IMG/VR virus record: IMGVR_UViG_3300050821_001428
Span: 80,268-144,267 of that record
Length of the DNA: 64,000 nt
Source: a virus
Strand: one strand, 5' to 3'
Below are positions 24,949 through 34,281 of this stretch, piece after piece. The notes under the pieces are model-generated. The model was not told the DNA's origin. It saw nothing but the letters and a program-made list of their open reading frames with translations, and made no database searches. The position numbers and the translations under genes are program-made. Each line of letters begins with the position of its first letter. Position 1 is the first letter of the stretch.

Positions 24949-27900
24949 TTATGAGAGGGCAGTCCAATATGGGACCGATGTGGCCACAAATGCGGCTAGG
25001 TTTGCTGGCATCGAGGTGGTCCGGCCTGTGTCGGCTGAGGCGAAGCGCGAGTTTGCGAGCGACAGTCCTGCGTTTGGGGTGCCTACGGAAGTCGTTCCGA
25101 CCTTGAATGTCGGGAGTGTGGTTCCGTTGGCGAAGAATGCGACGATATATAGGCCGGACGTGAGGTTCGTCTGTTGCGTGGTGAGCGCCATTGTTTGCAA
25201 GCCGCCGGAAGACCAGTTTGTCGATTGGTCAGCGGTCGCGGACAGCAAGGTGCCGGAGGGGCTGTAGAGCGCCGCGAAACACTGCCCTGCTGTAAGTCCC
25301 GATCCTGCGCCGTTGATGGCCAAGAGGATGTTACTCACAGTTGTCGCAGCGGGAACCTTCACCTTCATGCAGTACACGGTTCCCGCTGCGGGCGGAACCT
25401 GTGATGCGTTGTAGGAAGCGGGATCTCCTGTCCACGTAATCAGTCCTTGGTCAGATGCACACCACAACGCGCTTGTGCTTACCACCGATGGCGGTAGCTC
25501 GGCTGTCTTCAATAAGCCCCCAGCATCTAGTCCAGCGTACCCGTTAGCTACATCTTTCTGGGAAGTCTGTTGGATACTTGACGGCGCATAAGTGAACTGG
25601 GAGAATGTTACGGCGTCTGTACCAACAGTATTAACTGTGGAAGTGACAACCCAACTTGTAGAGGCGTTTGCAGTACCGTTAATTACAGGGATCGCGCCCG
25701 TGTTATTGATATCTGATGGTTGATCGAAATCAAGAACCCTGGTTAAGATATAAGGCAGAATCCCAGTACCAAGCTGCGTGATGTTATAGATGCCATTCTG
25801 GAATGCAGAAGCCTGGTTCTTTACAAGCAATCGCTGATTCAGAGTAGGTGTATACCCATCTATTGTAAGTACAGCATTAGCCCCAGCCGTCAGTGTAGCT
25901 CCTATACCTGCTGCACCATTTGAGTAAGTTGGCGTATTAGGCAACACTCCTGTCGTGGCAGCTTGGACCGCGACGGCGGGGTTCACTCCAGCAATAGCGT
26001 TATTAACAGCAGTAGTTACAAAAGCATCGGTGGCTATCTTAGTAGAGTTATCGCCAGCGGTTTGCGTAGGAGCAGTGGGCGAGCCTGTTAATGCTGGTGA
26101 AGCTGAAGGAGCAGCACCTGTAATTTGGGCTACTGTATAGTCGCCAGTAGTAGCTACTACTGTACCCGAACGGCCAAAGACCGATGATACTGTACCAGCA
26201 GCCTGTTGCCATTCGGTACCATCATAAATTAATGAGACAACGGTAGTTGTATTAGCTACGACTGGAACCGCAGAAGTGATATTATAGCTAGTGCCCCATG
26301 TGACTGCATATGGAGTAGACCCCTGCTGAATAATAAAGGTCATTCGCATTCCCTGATATAACCAAGTACCAGAAGTAAATACGCCACCGCTGTAGGCATT
26401 GGCAATAGTAGTTGCGCCAGTTAAATAAAGCTCACTTGTGGCACCATAATACGGATTTGGATTATAAGTCCCAGAAACTCCACCATTAGCTTGGTTGCTC
26501 CAAGGACTGTACCCATAACCTTGTTGGTTGAAACTAAGATCAAGACCTGCTGGTGCCGCAGACGTAGCAGTAAGAGGAGGCATAAGCGTCGTGCCATTAT
26601 TGAGCGTCCCAAAGTATTGTAGGTCAATCTTACCATTTGCATTTACACTATTTAGGTGTAATGCAGCAGCCTGCTTATTAAGATTCGCGCCGCGGTCCCA
26701 GGAGACGCTGCCGGTGATCGAGAACGCGGGGTTGTTGCCGGTGCCGTCGACGTCGAAGCCGGCGTAGGACCCGACTGGTGTTCCGCCTGTGGTGCCGTTG
26801 GCGGTGCCGTTGTTGTTGTTGGAGTCGGCGACGCAGCTGGCGAGGCTGATGCCGCCGGTGCTGCGGATGTAGAACCCGGAGCGGCCGCAGTCCTGCGCGA
26901 TGCAGCTCGCGAGGGTTGAGAGTGATGCCCAGTTGCCGGCGGGGTCGGTGGTCCGGAATCCGTTCCCGAAGCCGTTGGCGTAGCTGTAGGTGATGCCGCT
27001 TCCGCCGTCCCATGGGTTTGGTGGGGAGCTGACGGTCTTCGCTACCGCGTTCTGGCCGGCGCTGTTGCCGCTGGTCAGCGCGGTGCCGCAGAACCAGGCT
27101 TTGCAGTTCGCGACGGTAACGGAGTCGCCGATGATGAACCCGTCGAGGCCGTTGGGTCCGACGTCGCACCCGCTGAGGTGGTCGTCTTGGCTGGTGATGA
27201 TCCCGAACCCTTGGCAGCGGAACGCCTGACAGTCGGTGATCGCGCACACGCCGTTGCCCCAGGAGACGATCCCGTCACCGGTGAAGTTCTGCACCACCAC
27301 ATTATTGATTTCATGTCGTGCGTCAAGGTACTCGTAACCGCTTGAAGGACTAGGGTTTTGAAATACAATTCCACAATTATAAAAGCTTGTACCAGTAACT
27401 CCAGAACCATCAATAAGCATATCTCTAACACCGCACATTGAGGCGCTTGTGCCGCTAACTCCTTCATTTTGTTCATTAGTGATGAAATTAGCATACTGTG
27501 TCCCACTGTTCATGTATAAACGCGTAGCACCAGCGCCAGCGCCAGCCAGAGTCACACGTTCTGGAAGTACGATTCCTGCATTGCAGTACCAATCACCATA
27601 AGGAATAAATACAGTTCCAGACTGTCCTGTAATCGTGCTAGGGGTAACGGCGGCGATAGCATTGGTGATAGCCGTAGTGACATTAGCACCTCTAACAGCG
27701 CCATAGTCCATAATATTAGCATATAGAGATGTATGAGAAGTCAACAATCGCGCATACCACTTGCTCTCAGAAGGCAAGTACGTCATCTGAACATGATCTA
27801 GTGCATTATTTACCGTCGATAATGTTGGGTTATTTTCCCATACAACATTAGATGGCCATGTCGCAGTCCCGGCGGCTCCAGATGAAGGCTGCGTAATATA

Positions 27901-30276
27901 GAGATCAATCTTGGCAGCCAGCCCAGTTGGCGCGTTATTAAATGTTAATGTTGTATTTCCATTTCCAAGCTGAAAAGATGTGATGTCCCCATCAAAGTAG
28001 ATATTACCTAGATATAAATTTCCTCCAGATCCACCCCCGGTTAATGTTCCTAACTCGGTATAGAGGGAAGTTAAGCCTGCCTGAGCCATCTGCGAGTGCC
28101 CTACCGTTGGCAATGAAATAAATCCAGAAAAGGTTAAGTTATTTGAAATAAGAAGATTAACCGGATTCTGCCAGTCAAGGTGAAAGATTAGGCGTCCATT
28201 AGCATAAATCCCTGAGGTTCCTGACCCCATAGAAATTGGAATAGCTGCCTTAGTGATAGGTGAAGCTGTTCCTGTTTCAAAAGTGATATCTAATGTACTG
28301 TCATCAATAATCGAACCACCGCTACCGGTAACGTCCATCCCAATAGCATAACTGGTATTAGTACCACTCGACGCTATATTGAAATTACCTCGTCCCTTAA
28401 TCTCGCAACCATAAAGACTTGCGCTATTCTGGAGAGAGATACCATTTTGATTTGCACCAGCTACAATAATAAAATCATAGTTGCTGTAATCCCAACTAGA
28501 TGTATCAAAGGTAACAGCATTACCATTGCTTATGAGGCTAATGCTGGTCCATTCACCCTGTTCACTGTACCCGCTAACATTCTTCAATAAGGCTCCTGTG
28601 CCAGCAAAACCATATATTGATATGTCATTATTACGGGCGGCCGTCATATCGCCAAAATAGAAACCTACTGGCGTACCGCTGGCACTATAACCTAGAATAC
28701 TATATCCACCAAATCGCCCTGCGTGTCCGCTAGGGTTCCATGTTCCAGGTAGAGCCTTAATCGCTATTCCACTACCAACATAGTTAATAGTTGTATGAGG
28801 TGATCCTTGCCCGATAATACCCTGATTATATCCAAATGATAGAATATCCCCAGTAGTACCCCATTTATATATTCCCTCTCCCAGAACAATCAGGTATCCG
28901 TTACTTCCTTGGGCAGTCTGTAGTGAACGGATAAGTGTTGTTTGATCTGTAGTTCCTGTAGGATCGCCACCATGAGCATCGAGATAAATCAGGTTTAGAC
29001 TAGGACCAACTGGCCCAGTAGCACCGGTTGGTCCCGTAACTCCAGCGGCTCCCGCCGTACCCGTTGGGCCTGTTGATCCTGTTATACCCACTAAACCGGC
29101 CAGCGAGAATTGCCAGGTAGAAATTGTACCGGCACCGTTCACATTTGTACTAGTTACCGTTATAACACTGCCAGCTATACTTGTGATGACACCTTCAATC
29201 CAGTTGGTTGTGCTAGCCGTGTTGATAACGCGAACACGGTCGCCAACAATATAAGCCCCGACACCGGATACGGTGAATGCGGGGGTAGCAGCACCAATAG
29301 TAATAGTAGTAGTACTTGTAGTATTACCATATCCTAAGCCATTAGCTCCGGTAGCTCCCGTTGGTCCCGTTGGTCCTGTGACACCTGTCGGACCAGTTGG
29401 TCCTGTAAGACCTTGAATACCCTGAGGTCCGGTAGCTCCAGTAGCACCGGTTGGTCCCGTAACTCCAGCTTGTCCAGCAGCATACACGTATCCCGAGTTG
29501 TCTGACCAAACTATAATTCCTTGATTTGGCTGTAGCGTAAGATTACTATTTAATCCGTTTAGAGGTAATCCGTTAGGATTTACAGTCAATGACGAATTGT
29601 GGATATTAATGATGGTGACTAGCCAAGGTGGAGATGGCGAGACAGATGGGAGAATAGCGTCTAGATTAGTGCCATTAAAAACAAATTCAGTACCATTATC
29701 GGAGTCGAGAATCGTATAGCTAACGGTCTTCGTAATCGCACTACCAAATCCTAAACCGCTATCTCCTGTCACACCTGTAGGCCCGGTTGAACCAGAAGGT
29801 CCGGCAACGCCCGTAGGTCCAGTGGAACCGCTCGGTCCAGTTAGACCTTGAATACCTGTAGGCCCGGTTGAACCGCTCGGGCCGGTAACACCGGTTGGAC
29901 CTGTGGCACCCGAAGCGCCAGAAGCGCCAGAAGGTCCGGCGATACCTGTCGCACCGGTTGGACCTGTAACACCAGTAGCACCTGTGGGTCCACTGACACC
30001 TGTAGGGCCGCTAGCACCTGTAGGACCGGTTACACCTGATGGTCCGGTTGGGCCACCTGATGGTCCGGTTGGGCCTGATGGACCTGTTGGTCCTGTGGCA
30101 CCGGGGGAGCCAATCTGATAAGGCAGGCTGCTATAAACGGTAACACCGTCACCAATCTTCCATTTATGTGTATCCCATTCAACCCCCGGTTCGCCTTCAG
30201 CGAGCACAGGATTGACAGTCGCCCAATTAGCAGCGGTGTCATTACGTAATTGAATACGAATTAGCTCATCGGTCAT
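24949..30276 (-). CDS. Giant tail fibre: Mtd-like N-terminus, collagen-like repeats, two pectate-lyase-like beta-helix regions
   Basis: The 1775-residue protein begins with [20 protein letters not shown] and [15 protein letters not shown], typical of the virion-attachment domain in many fibres. Three Gly-X-Y blocks follow (residues about 56-174, 267-310, 395-425), with GPTGATGP-type triplets. After them come two pectate-lyase-like segments: [20 protein letters not shown], and [20 protein letters not shown] with [14 protein letters not shown] Cys-containing helix region precedes a C-terminal tip ending [13 protein letters not shown]. The role is host recognition and perhaps glycan cleavage. 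Two parts are far more GC-rich than the rest, suggesting domain replacement. Its start overlaps the stop of the upstream gene by four bases. Confidence 0.88.
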   Translation of the reverse strand: MTDELIRIQLRNDTAANWATVNPVLAEGEPGVEWDTHKWKIGDGVTVYSSLPYQIGSPGATGPTGPSGPTGPSGGPTGPSGVTGPTGASGPTGVSGPTGATGVTGPTGATGIAGPSGASGASGATGPTGVTGPSGSTGPTGIQGLTGPSGSTGPTGVAGPSGSTGPTGVTGDSGLGFGSAITKTVSYTILDSDNGTEFVFNGTNLDAILPSVSPSPPWLVTIINIHNSSLTVNPNGLPLNGLNSNLTLQPNQGIIVWSDNSGYVYAAGQAGVTGPTGATGATGPQGIQGLTGPTGPTGVTGPTGPTGATGANGLGYGNTTSTTTITIGAATPAFTVSGVGAYIVGDRVRVINTASTTNWIEGVITSIAGSVITVTSTNVNGAGTISTWQFSLAGLVGITGSTGPTGTAGAAGVTGPTGATGPVGPSLNLIYLDAHGGDPTGTTDQTTLIRSLQTAQGSNGYLIVLGEGIYKWGTTGDILSFGYNQGIIGQGSPHTTINYVGSGIAIKALPGTWNPSGHAGRFGGYSILGYSASGTPVGFYFGDMTAARNNDISIYGFAGTGALLKNVSGYSEQGEWTSISLISNGNAVTFDTSSWDYSNYDFIIVAGANQNGISLQNSASLYGCEIKGRGNFNIASSGTNTSYAIGMDVTGSGGSIIDDSTLDITFETGTASPITKAAIPISMGSGTSGIYANGRLIFHLDWQNPVNLLISNNLTFSGFISLPTVGHSQMAQAGLTSLYTELGTLTGGGSGGNLYLGNIYFDGDITSFQLGNGNTTLTFNNAPTGLAAKIDLYITQPSSGAAGTATWPSNVVWENNPTLSTVNNALDHVQMTYLPSESKWYARLLTSHTSLYANIMDYGAVRGANVTTAITNAIAAVTPSTITGQSGTVFIPYGDWYCNAGIVLPERVTLAGAGAGATRLYMNSGTQYANFITNEQNEGVSGTSASMCGVRDMLIDGSGVTGTSFYNCGIVFQNPSPSSGYEYLDARHEINNVVVQNFTGDGIVSWGNGVCAITDCQAFRCQGFGIITSQDDHLSGCDVGPNGLDGFIIGDSVTVANCKAWFCGTALTSGNSAGQNAVAKTVSSPPNPWDGGSGITYSYANGFGNGFRTTDPAGNWASLSTLASCIAQDCGRSGFYIRSTGGISLASCVADSNNNNGTANGTTGGTPVGSYAGFDVDGTGNNPAFSITGSVSWDRGANLNKQAAALHLNSVNANGKIDLQYFGTLNNGTTLMPPLTATSAAPAGLDLSFNQQGYGYSPWSNQANGGVSGTYNPNPYYGATSELYLTGATTIANAYSGGVFTSGTWLYQGMRMTFIIQQGSTPYAVTWGTSYNITSAVPVVANTTTVVSLIYDGTEWQQAAGTVSSVFGRSGTVVATTGDYTVAQITGAAPSASPALTGSPTAPTQTAGDNSTKIATDAFVTTAVNNAIAGVNPAVAVQAATTGVLPNTPTYSNGAAGIGATLTAGANAVLTIDGYTPTLNQRLLVKNQASAFQNGIYNITQLGTGILPYILTRVLDFDQPSDINNTGAIPVINGTANASTSWVVTSTVNTVGTDAVTFSQFTYAPSSIQQTSQKDVANGYAGLDAGGLLKTAELPPSVVSTSALWCASDQGLITWTGDPASYNASQVPPAAGTVYCMKVKVPAATTVSNILLAINGAGSGLTAGQCFAALYSPSGTLLSATADQSTNWSSGGLQTMALTTQQTNLTSGLYIVAFFANGTTLPTFKVGTTSVGTPNAGLSLANSRFASADTGRTTSMPANLAAFVATSVPYWTALS
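24955..25460 (-). other. GC-rich island at fibre C-terminal tip
   Basis: The last about 165 codons of the fibre (from [20 protein letters not shown] to the end) are GC-rich. They look like secreted-protein jelly-roll sequence, while the codons just upstream return to moderate GC. The receptor-binding tip may have been exchanged. Confidence 0.6.
26687..27300 (-). other. GC-rich island within fibre gene (beta-helix core)
   Basis: Base composition changes sharply inside one reading frame. The line 26701-26760 has 41 G or C of 60, against 26 of 60 at 27901-27960 in the same gene. The encoded segment holds repeated 'NC...CG..GF' beta-helix rungs. The edges lie near 26687 and 27300, and the frame is preserved. 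This suggests in-frame acquisition from a high-GC donor. Confidence 0.7.
29000..29100 (-). repeat. Collagen-like Gly-X-Y block 3
   Basis: A third, shorter block ([20 protein letters not shown]) just before the first pectate-lyase-like region of the fibre. Confidence 0.8.
29345..29480 (-). repeat. Collagen-like Gly-X-Y block 2
   Basis: A second run of Gly-X-Y triplets ([20 protein letters not shown] and onward) between two beta-rich spacers of the giant fibre. It shares triplet vocabulary with block 1, consistent with duplication. Confidence 0.85.
29755..30111 (-). repeat. Collagen-like Gly-X-Y block 1
   Basis: About 119 residues of near-continuous Gly-X-Y triplets, mainly GPT, GPS, GAT, GVT and GAS. 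Such blocks form trimeric collagen-like shafts in phage fibres. There is one GG interruption near residue 74. Confidence 0.9.
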
Positions 30277-30731
30277 GCGCCGCCGCCGTTAAGGTCGGTA
30301 TTAAAAATTGAGAATGCATTACCACCATTTATTACATTAGTGGGCGGGGGATTTCCTATATATAATTCGGTATTAGCATTGATAATTGAGCCAAATAACA
30401 ATGGTACAGAGGTTGCCTCAGGCGGGGTCACTAGGAATTGATAATTAGCTGGGCCTAGAAGCGCTGTTGTATCGTTAGCAATTAGTATTAAATCGATAAT
30501 ACCATTAGTAGGATCGACACCATCGCCACCAAAGAAGATACCACTGTGACCTGTGGTGCCTAAATGATATGTAATTACCGCGCCATTAGTGTCGGTGACA
30601 ATCCATTGTGCCGTATAGTTAGTGAGGTCTACGGGATTGGTCGAACCGGATGGACCTTGAATATATTGAAAGCGGAAATCAAATAGTACACCGGGTATGT
30701 ATTTTAATAGGTGGTTGGCGGGCAGGATCAT
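30273..30731 (-). CDS. Fibre-associated baseplate-attachment protein
   Basis: The 152-residue protein is beta-rich. Its phrases ([59 protein letters not shown]) resemble the N-terminal domain of BppU-like upper-baseplate proteins that carry fibres. Its stop overlaps the fibre start by four bases, so the two are coupled. It probably anchors or templates the giant fibre. Family assignment is tentative. Confidence 0.68.
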   Translation of the reverse strand: MILPANHLLKYIPGVLFDFRFQYIQGPSGSTNPVDLTNYTAQWIVTDTNGAVITYHLGTTGHSGIFFGGDGVDPTNGIIDLILIANDTTALLGPANYQFLVTPPEATSVPLLFGSIINANTELYIGNPPPTNVINGGNAFSIFNTDLNGGGA

Positions 30732-30752
30732 TACTACCTATTAAAACCAAAG

Positions 30753-30777
30753 AAAGCGGCTATTTAGTAGCCGCTTT
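30753..30777 (-). terminator. 10-base stem, 5-base loop hairpin
   Basis: AAAGCGGCTA, loop, TAGCCGCTTT. On the minus strand it is followed by a T-rich stretch (TTTCTTTGGTTTTAA), as for an intrinsic terminator. It overlaps the last codons of a 33-residue frame and precedes the fibre operon by about 22 bases. Confidence 0.65.
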
Positions 30778-30861
30778 GATTGGTTCTATTTTTTCTACAG
30801 TTCCGTCCTTACGAATGACCTGTATCTTGAGTGTGGCCGTTACTGGCCGTTTGATTTCCAT
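30760..30861 (-). CDS. 33-residue basic peptide
   Basis: ATG at 30859-30861 directly follows the stop of the 160-residue gene. The frame gives 33 residues (MEIKRPVTATLKIQVIRKDG, then TVEKIEPIKAATK) and ends TAG at 30760. The pattern of alternating strands with KDGT turn looks like a small beta hairpin and has reasonable amino-acid composition. The stop lies inside the terminator hairpin. It may be a real small gene or a chance frame. Confidence 0.45.
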   Translation of the reverse strand: MEIKRPVTATLKIQVIRKDGTVEKIEPIKAATK

Positions 30862-31344
30862 TTATACGCGGTGTACATGCCCCTCGGCTACTGGCGACTG
30901 ATGATTCTTGAATCGGTCAGCCCACTCCTGAGTCGTGTTAACTGCCTCAGCAACAGCATCTTTAGCATCGACAACGGCCTGATCAGCAACTTCCGCAGCA
31001 ACTTCTGTTACATCCTTGACAGCTTCGCCAGTTAACACGGTGGCGTCGGCCTGTGCTTCTGTTACAATAGCTCCCGGGTTACCTTCTGTAATATCAGCAG
31101 GGGCACCTACGGCAATAGTCTCTGCATCCTTGACAGCTTCATCGGCAACCTTAGTTGCATCAGTTTCGACCGTCTTAACGTCAGCCTCAACCTGTGGCTT
31201 AACGTCCTTAGCAACCTTTGCTACTACAGCCTTTGCATCAGTTTCGACCGCTGCACCAACCTTTTCTACTTCAGTTTCTACTTTCTTGACTTCAGTTTCG
31301 ATAGCCGCTTCAACAGCCTGTATATCTTTCTTTACATTTGCCAT
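30862..31344 (-). CDS. Amphipathic repeat (LEA/apolipoprotein-like) protein
   Basis: The 160-residue protein is almost wholly Ala, Val, Glu, Asp, Lys and Thr in a loose repeat (VEKVGAAVETDAKAVVAKVA, VKDVTEVAAEVADQAVVDAK). This predicts long amphipathic helices or an unfolded, highly soluble chain. The end is His-rich (FKNHQSPVAEGHVHRV). Similar proteins act as chaperone-like or membrane-contacting helices, but no specific role can be given. An opposite-strand frame of 113 codons is a shadow of this bias. Confidence 0.7.
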   Translation of the reverse strand: MANVKKDIQAVEAAIETEVKKVETEVEKVGAAVETDAKAVVAKVAKDVKPQVEADVKTVETDATKVADEAVKDAETIAVGAPADITEGNPGAIVTEAQADATVLTGEAVKDVTEVAAEVADQAVVDAKDAVAEAVNTTQEWADRFKNHQSPVAEGHVHRV

Positions 31345-31405
31345 ATTGATTCCTTAAATTAGTGAATATTTCACTTATTACCTTGATGAATATAATCCTT
31401 ATTAA

Positions 31406-32383
31406 CTACGTACGTTGCGTAGGTGCAACCGTTACGGTCATATTTCCCAAACCAGCGGCTGGGCCTTCAAGACCCTTACGACGCGCAATATCATCCTGAA
31501 TACGGTTGATCGCTAGAGGATCAAACGAGATAGAAGCTGGGTTACCTCCGGTCGGGATAAACTGAGAAGATGATTGATCTGACTGATTTCCTCTGTTTAG
31601 TCCTGCGCCAAGATTGCCAGCACGGTTGAATTGCTTATCGTCTACACGACCCTGCTGAACGCTCTGATCAATCGTCGCAACGGTAATACCCTGAGAGTTG
31701 TACTCAGCTTCAATCTTGATAACCGGATTCTCTGCTACATTACGTCCATTATCGCGGAGTATCTTATACTCATTGCTGAGGATCTGGGTCGGTGTATGAA
31801 CACGGGTATTCATATTACGAGTTTGCTTCTCGATAATAATCTGAGCTTCACCGGCGGGGATTACTTCGATAAATCCCATGTTTAGGTTAGTTATTAGAAC
31901 CGTGTCAAGTGCATCTTCTTCTCTGATCGGGTGCATATCACCAGGAACGCCCCTCGGCTTTAGTTCAATACGGCGAGGGCGATGATTACTATTCCCTTGC
32001 TGACTATCTAGGCGCAAGTTAAATGGGTTATTCATCATATTACGGATATAAGCTGGCCCGGTTGCATTAAGATGGGCGACACGCTCATTTAGCTTGTCTT
32101 GCGCCGACTGAATTGCAGCTTCCTGCTCTTCGATCTGCTTCGATTGAACATTAGTAATCCAATCTTCAACAGGGATACGAATAGGATCAGGAATCGGAGC
32201 ACCGACATTCTTCAGAGTCCAGTAGCTATCTACTAGAGCTTGACGATGGGATGCATCTTCTGGTAATGAGATTTCGTAGCCTACAGGTTCGACCTGAGGT
32301 TCTATAGCCTTGGGCTTAGAGGTACGCGGGGTAGTAGTTTTACGCTGCGTTGTCTTTGTGGCAGCAGTAGTGGGAGTAGCCAT
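31406..32383 (-). CDS. Virion-region protein with Thr/Lys-rich disordered start
   Basis: The 325-residue protein starts with about 35 residues rich in Thr, Lys and Pro. It then has a helical segment (RQALVDSYWTLKNVGAPIPD), a coiled stretch (EEQEAAIQSAQDKLNERVAH) and a basic beta part (NHRPRRIELKPRGVPGDMHP). The C-terminus is Asn/Gly/Ser-rich. It is the most upstream gene of the minus fibre operon. A ribosome site (AAGAAAG) precedes the ATG at 32381-32383. No family is recognised; a structural role is likely from context. Confidence 0.65.
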   Translation of the reverse strand: MATPTTAATKTTQRKTTTPRTSKPKAIEPQVEPVGYEISLPEDASHRQALVDSYWTLKNVGAPIPDPIRIPVEDWITNVQSKQIEEQEAAIQSAQDKLNERVAHLNATGPAYIRNMMNNPFNLRLDSQQGNSNHRPRRIELKPRGVPGDMHPIREEDALDTVLITNLNMGFIEVIPAGEAQIIIEKQTRNMNTRVHTPTQILSNEYKILRDNGRNVAENPVIKIEAEYNSQGITVATIDQSVQQGRVDDKQFNRAGNLGAGLNRGNQSDQSSSQFIPTGGNPASISFDPLAINRIQDDIARRKGLEGPAAGLGNMTVTVAPTQRT

Positions 32384-32539
32384 AATTTCTTTCTTGTCGA
32401 TATATTACTGAACTTTTTACTATTTGTGGTTGTGAGCCACAGACTTTCCTAACTTTTATGTATAGGACTTATAGGATTTAGTAGGTCTGTATCGTAACTA
32501 ATAGTAAATAGCGATTTGATTTGAAAAGGAAAGATTGAT
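32384..32539. promoter_or_regulatory. Divergent intergenic region
   Basis: The 156 bases between divergent genes must hold promoters for both sides, but no strong hexamer pair is seen. TATAGG-like boxes near 32460-32475 and a small GTGG/CCAC hairpin near 32426-32440 are visible. AAAAGGAAAG just before 32540 is the ribosome site for the plus-strand gene. Confidence 0.4.
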
Positions 32540-33331
32540 ATGGAAACTCATATTACACAGGCTGATCGGGCCGCAATGGTATCGTTTGGCGAATATCTTA
32601 TTCAGCATAATGGCCTGATTCATTATGCTGAAGAAAGACCAATGCAGTTGTGGTCCGAAGCTGAAGTTAAGACTAGATTTTCTAAAGGCGAGTCTATTAC
32701 TATGGACTGTTCTTGGGCAGTTACCGAAATCTGTTATGCCTGTGGGCTTTTAAGTCCTAGCGGCCCAGGTTTTGGATACGACGGGTATGGTAATACGCAA
32801 ACTATGCTAAACTATCTGCCTCATATCACCGATTGGAACGAAGTCCACGCCGGTACGATCATTATTTTCGGTGGTCCAATGAATCTGCAACATGCTGTTA
32901 TGGTTCTTGAACCCAACGGTGACAATCCAGTAGTTTTCTCCCACGGTACAGAGGCTGGACCAGTTCGTACAACTCTTGCATACGAGGCCACAGGGCATCG
33001 CGGACAGCCTATTATCCCGTTAGCAATCGCGGGACTAGGTACTACGCCCGTTGATACATATCATTATTTATGGTTTGATGATGCAAGAGTTCAATTAGCT
33101 AATGATACGAATAGTGAACGTGCAGTAGTTGAAAACTATGATATAGCTAGATTAAAACCCGTAAGTAATGTTCAGCAATTAAAAAAGATTAAAGAGAATC
33201 TAAATTATTTAATTGCTCGTATTGAGACTAATATGAAGACCTCACATGATCCCCATGGCAAGCTATATCATCGCGCTTGGAGATTAGCGCAGCTAAAGGA
33301 ACGCGCTGCGGGTCGTCAGGTGGTGTCATAA
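32540..33331 (+). CDS. NlpC/P60-like cysteine peptidase, probable endolysin
   Basis: The 263-residue protein has a DCSWAVTEICYACGL segment with candidate nucleophile Cys 57. A HAGTIIIFGG turn and QHAVMVLE with His 118 follow, the order seen in NlpC/P60-type peptidoglycan peptidases. The C-terminus (residues about 195-263) is a basic helical extension that could bind the wall. No signal peptide is visible, so a holin would be needed for export. It starts a plus-strand cassette and is followed after six bases by a second peptidase-like gene. Amidase or endopeptidase activity cannot be separated by sequence. Confidence 0.75.
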   Translation: METHITQADRAAMVSFGEYLIQHNGLIHYAEERPMQLWSEAEVKTRFSKGESITMDCSWAVTEICYACGLLSPSGPGFGYDGYGNTQTMLNYLPHITDWNEVHAGTIIIFGGPMNLQHAVMVLEPNGDNPVVFSHGTEAGPVRTTLAYEATGHRGQPIIPLAIAGLGTTPVDTYHYLWFDDARVQLANDTNSERAVVENYDIARLKPVSNVQQLKKIKENLNYLIARIETNMKTSHDPHGKLYHRAWRLAQLKERAAGRQVVS

Positions 33332-33337
33332 CATCTT

Positions 33338-34180
33338 ATGACTGAACCAATGCTAAAGACCGGAAAACGCCCCGCCCAGTATCACCCCGAGCTAACAAGA
33401 CTAGTTGATATTAAAACCTCAATTGGGCTAGCGACACCTATTTATAAATCCAGCTTTGGTTATGGAAATGATTTTCATAACGGTCCTACTGGGTGGAAGA
33501 TATTAGGCAACGGACCTCCCGATGATAATTCAATCCCTCAAGCGGATGCCGCTGCTTTACAAGGCGCGGGAGATTGCGCATGGGCTGGATCCGCGCATGA
33601 AACTATGCTATTATGCAAGAATGCACGCCGCCCAGTGCCCAAGTTCACTGGCCTAAATATTCTACAGCAGTATTCCGCATATTCGGGTTATGATTTGGTC
33701 ACGGGTGCTAATGATAATGGGTCTGATGTCGTAGAAGTTCTCAAATGGCGTCAGACTAAAGGTTTAGTAGACGCTAGCGGCGGTATCCACAAGATTGGAG
33801 TCTTTGTATCATTGGAAGTAGGTAATCTCACCGAATTATGGGAGGCGCTATACTACTTTGATACCGTAGGTTTGGGTATAAATTTCCCCGAGAGCGCTAT
33901 GACCCAGCTAAATCAAGGTCAGATATGGTCTGTCGTATCTGGCGCACAGATTGAAGGAGGACATTATATACCACTAGTCGGTCGCCCAACAGCAAATACA
34001 TGGACTTGTATAACATGGGGTCAGAGACAGATTATGACTGAACAATTTGTTACTACATATATGGATGAAGCATATTGTTATATAACTTTAGAGCGTTACA
34101 ATGCCGTAACCGGAGAGACACCTCAAGGCGTGAAGGATTACGATCTTGAGAAGTACCTGTATTCCCTACCAAAGCAGTGA
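33338..34180 (+). CDS. Papain-like cysteine peptidase, possible second lysis enzyme
   Basis: The 280-residue protein contains GAGDCAWAGSAHETMLLC with candidate catalytic Cys 80 and, later, IEGGHYIPLVGR with His 209 followed by a WGQRQIMT strand. This Cys-His order matches C39/papain-like folds found in phage and actinobacterial proteins. It is placed directly after the NlpC/P60-like gene, so both may act in lysis, or this one may process a protein. No transmembrane segment or signal peptide is seen. Confidence 0.65.
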   Translation: MTEPMLKTGKRPAQYHPELTRLVDIKTSIGLATPIYKSSFGYGNDFHNGPTGWKILGNGPPDDNSIPQADAAALQGAGDCAWAGSAHETMLLCKNARRPVPKFTGLNILQQYSAYSGYDLVTGANDNGSDVVEVLKWRQTKGLVDASGGIHKIGVFVSLEVGNLTELWEALYYFDTVGLGINFPESAMTQLNQGQIWSVVSGAQIEGGHYIPLVGRPTANTWTCITWGQRQIMTEQFVTTYMDEAYCYITLERYNAVTGETPQGVKDYDLEKYLYSLPKQ

Positions 34181-34200
34181 TACCTTGTTACGAAGATTCA

Positions 34201-34209
34201 TGGTATACT
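34201..34209 (+). promoter_or_regulatory. Extended -10 promoter before MoxR operon
   Basis: TGGTATACT matches the extended -10 form TGnTATAAT at five of six core positions. Transcription from here would place the hairpin at 34238-34265 in the leader of the MoxR gene. Confidence 0.45.
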
Positions 34210-34237
34210 AGGATAGATTGAGCATCACAAGAGCATT

Positions 34238-34265
34238 GAAAGCCTCCAAGAAATTGGAGGCTTTC
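34238..34265 (+). terminator. 12-base perfect stem with GAAA tetraloop
   Basis: GAAAGCCTCCAA, loop GAAA, TTGGAGGCTTTC. No T tract follows, so it may be a terminator of the U-less type, an RNA-stability element, or a leader structure for the next gene. A similar GAAA-capped stem is at 40871-40910. Confidence 0.55.
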
Positions 34266-34281
34266 GTGTATACTGTGATGA

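Noticed and set aside
26678-27247. Long Arg/His-rich minus-strand frame
   Set aside because: It is a shadow of the GC-rich beta-helix part of the fibre gene, with implausible composition.
31016-31357. 113-codon plus-strand frame rich in Ser, Thr and Ala
   Set aside because: It is the antisense shadow of the Ala/Val/Glu/Lys-rich gene at 30862-31344 and has no ribosome site.
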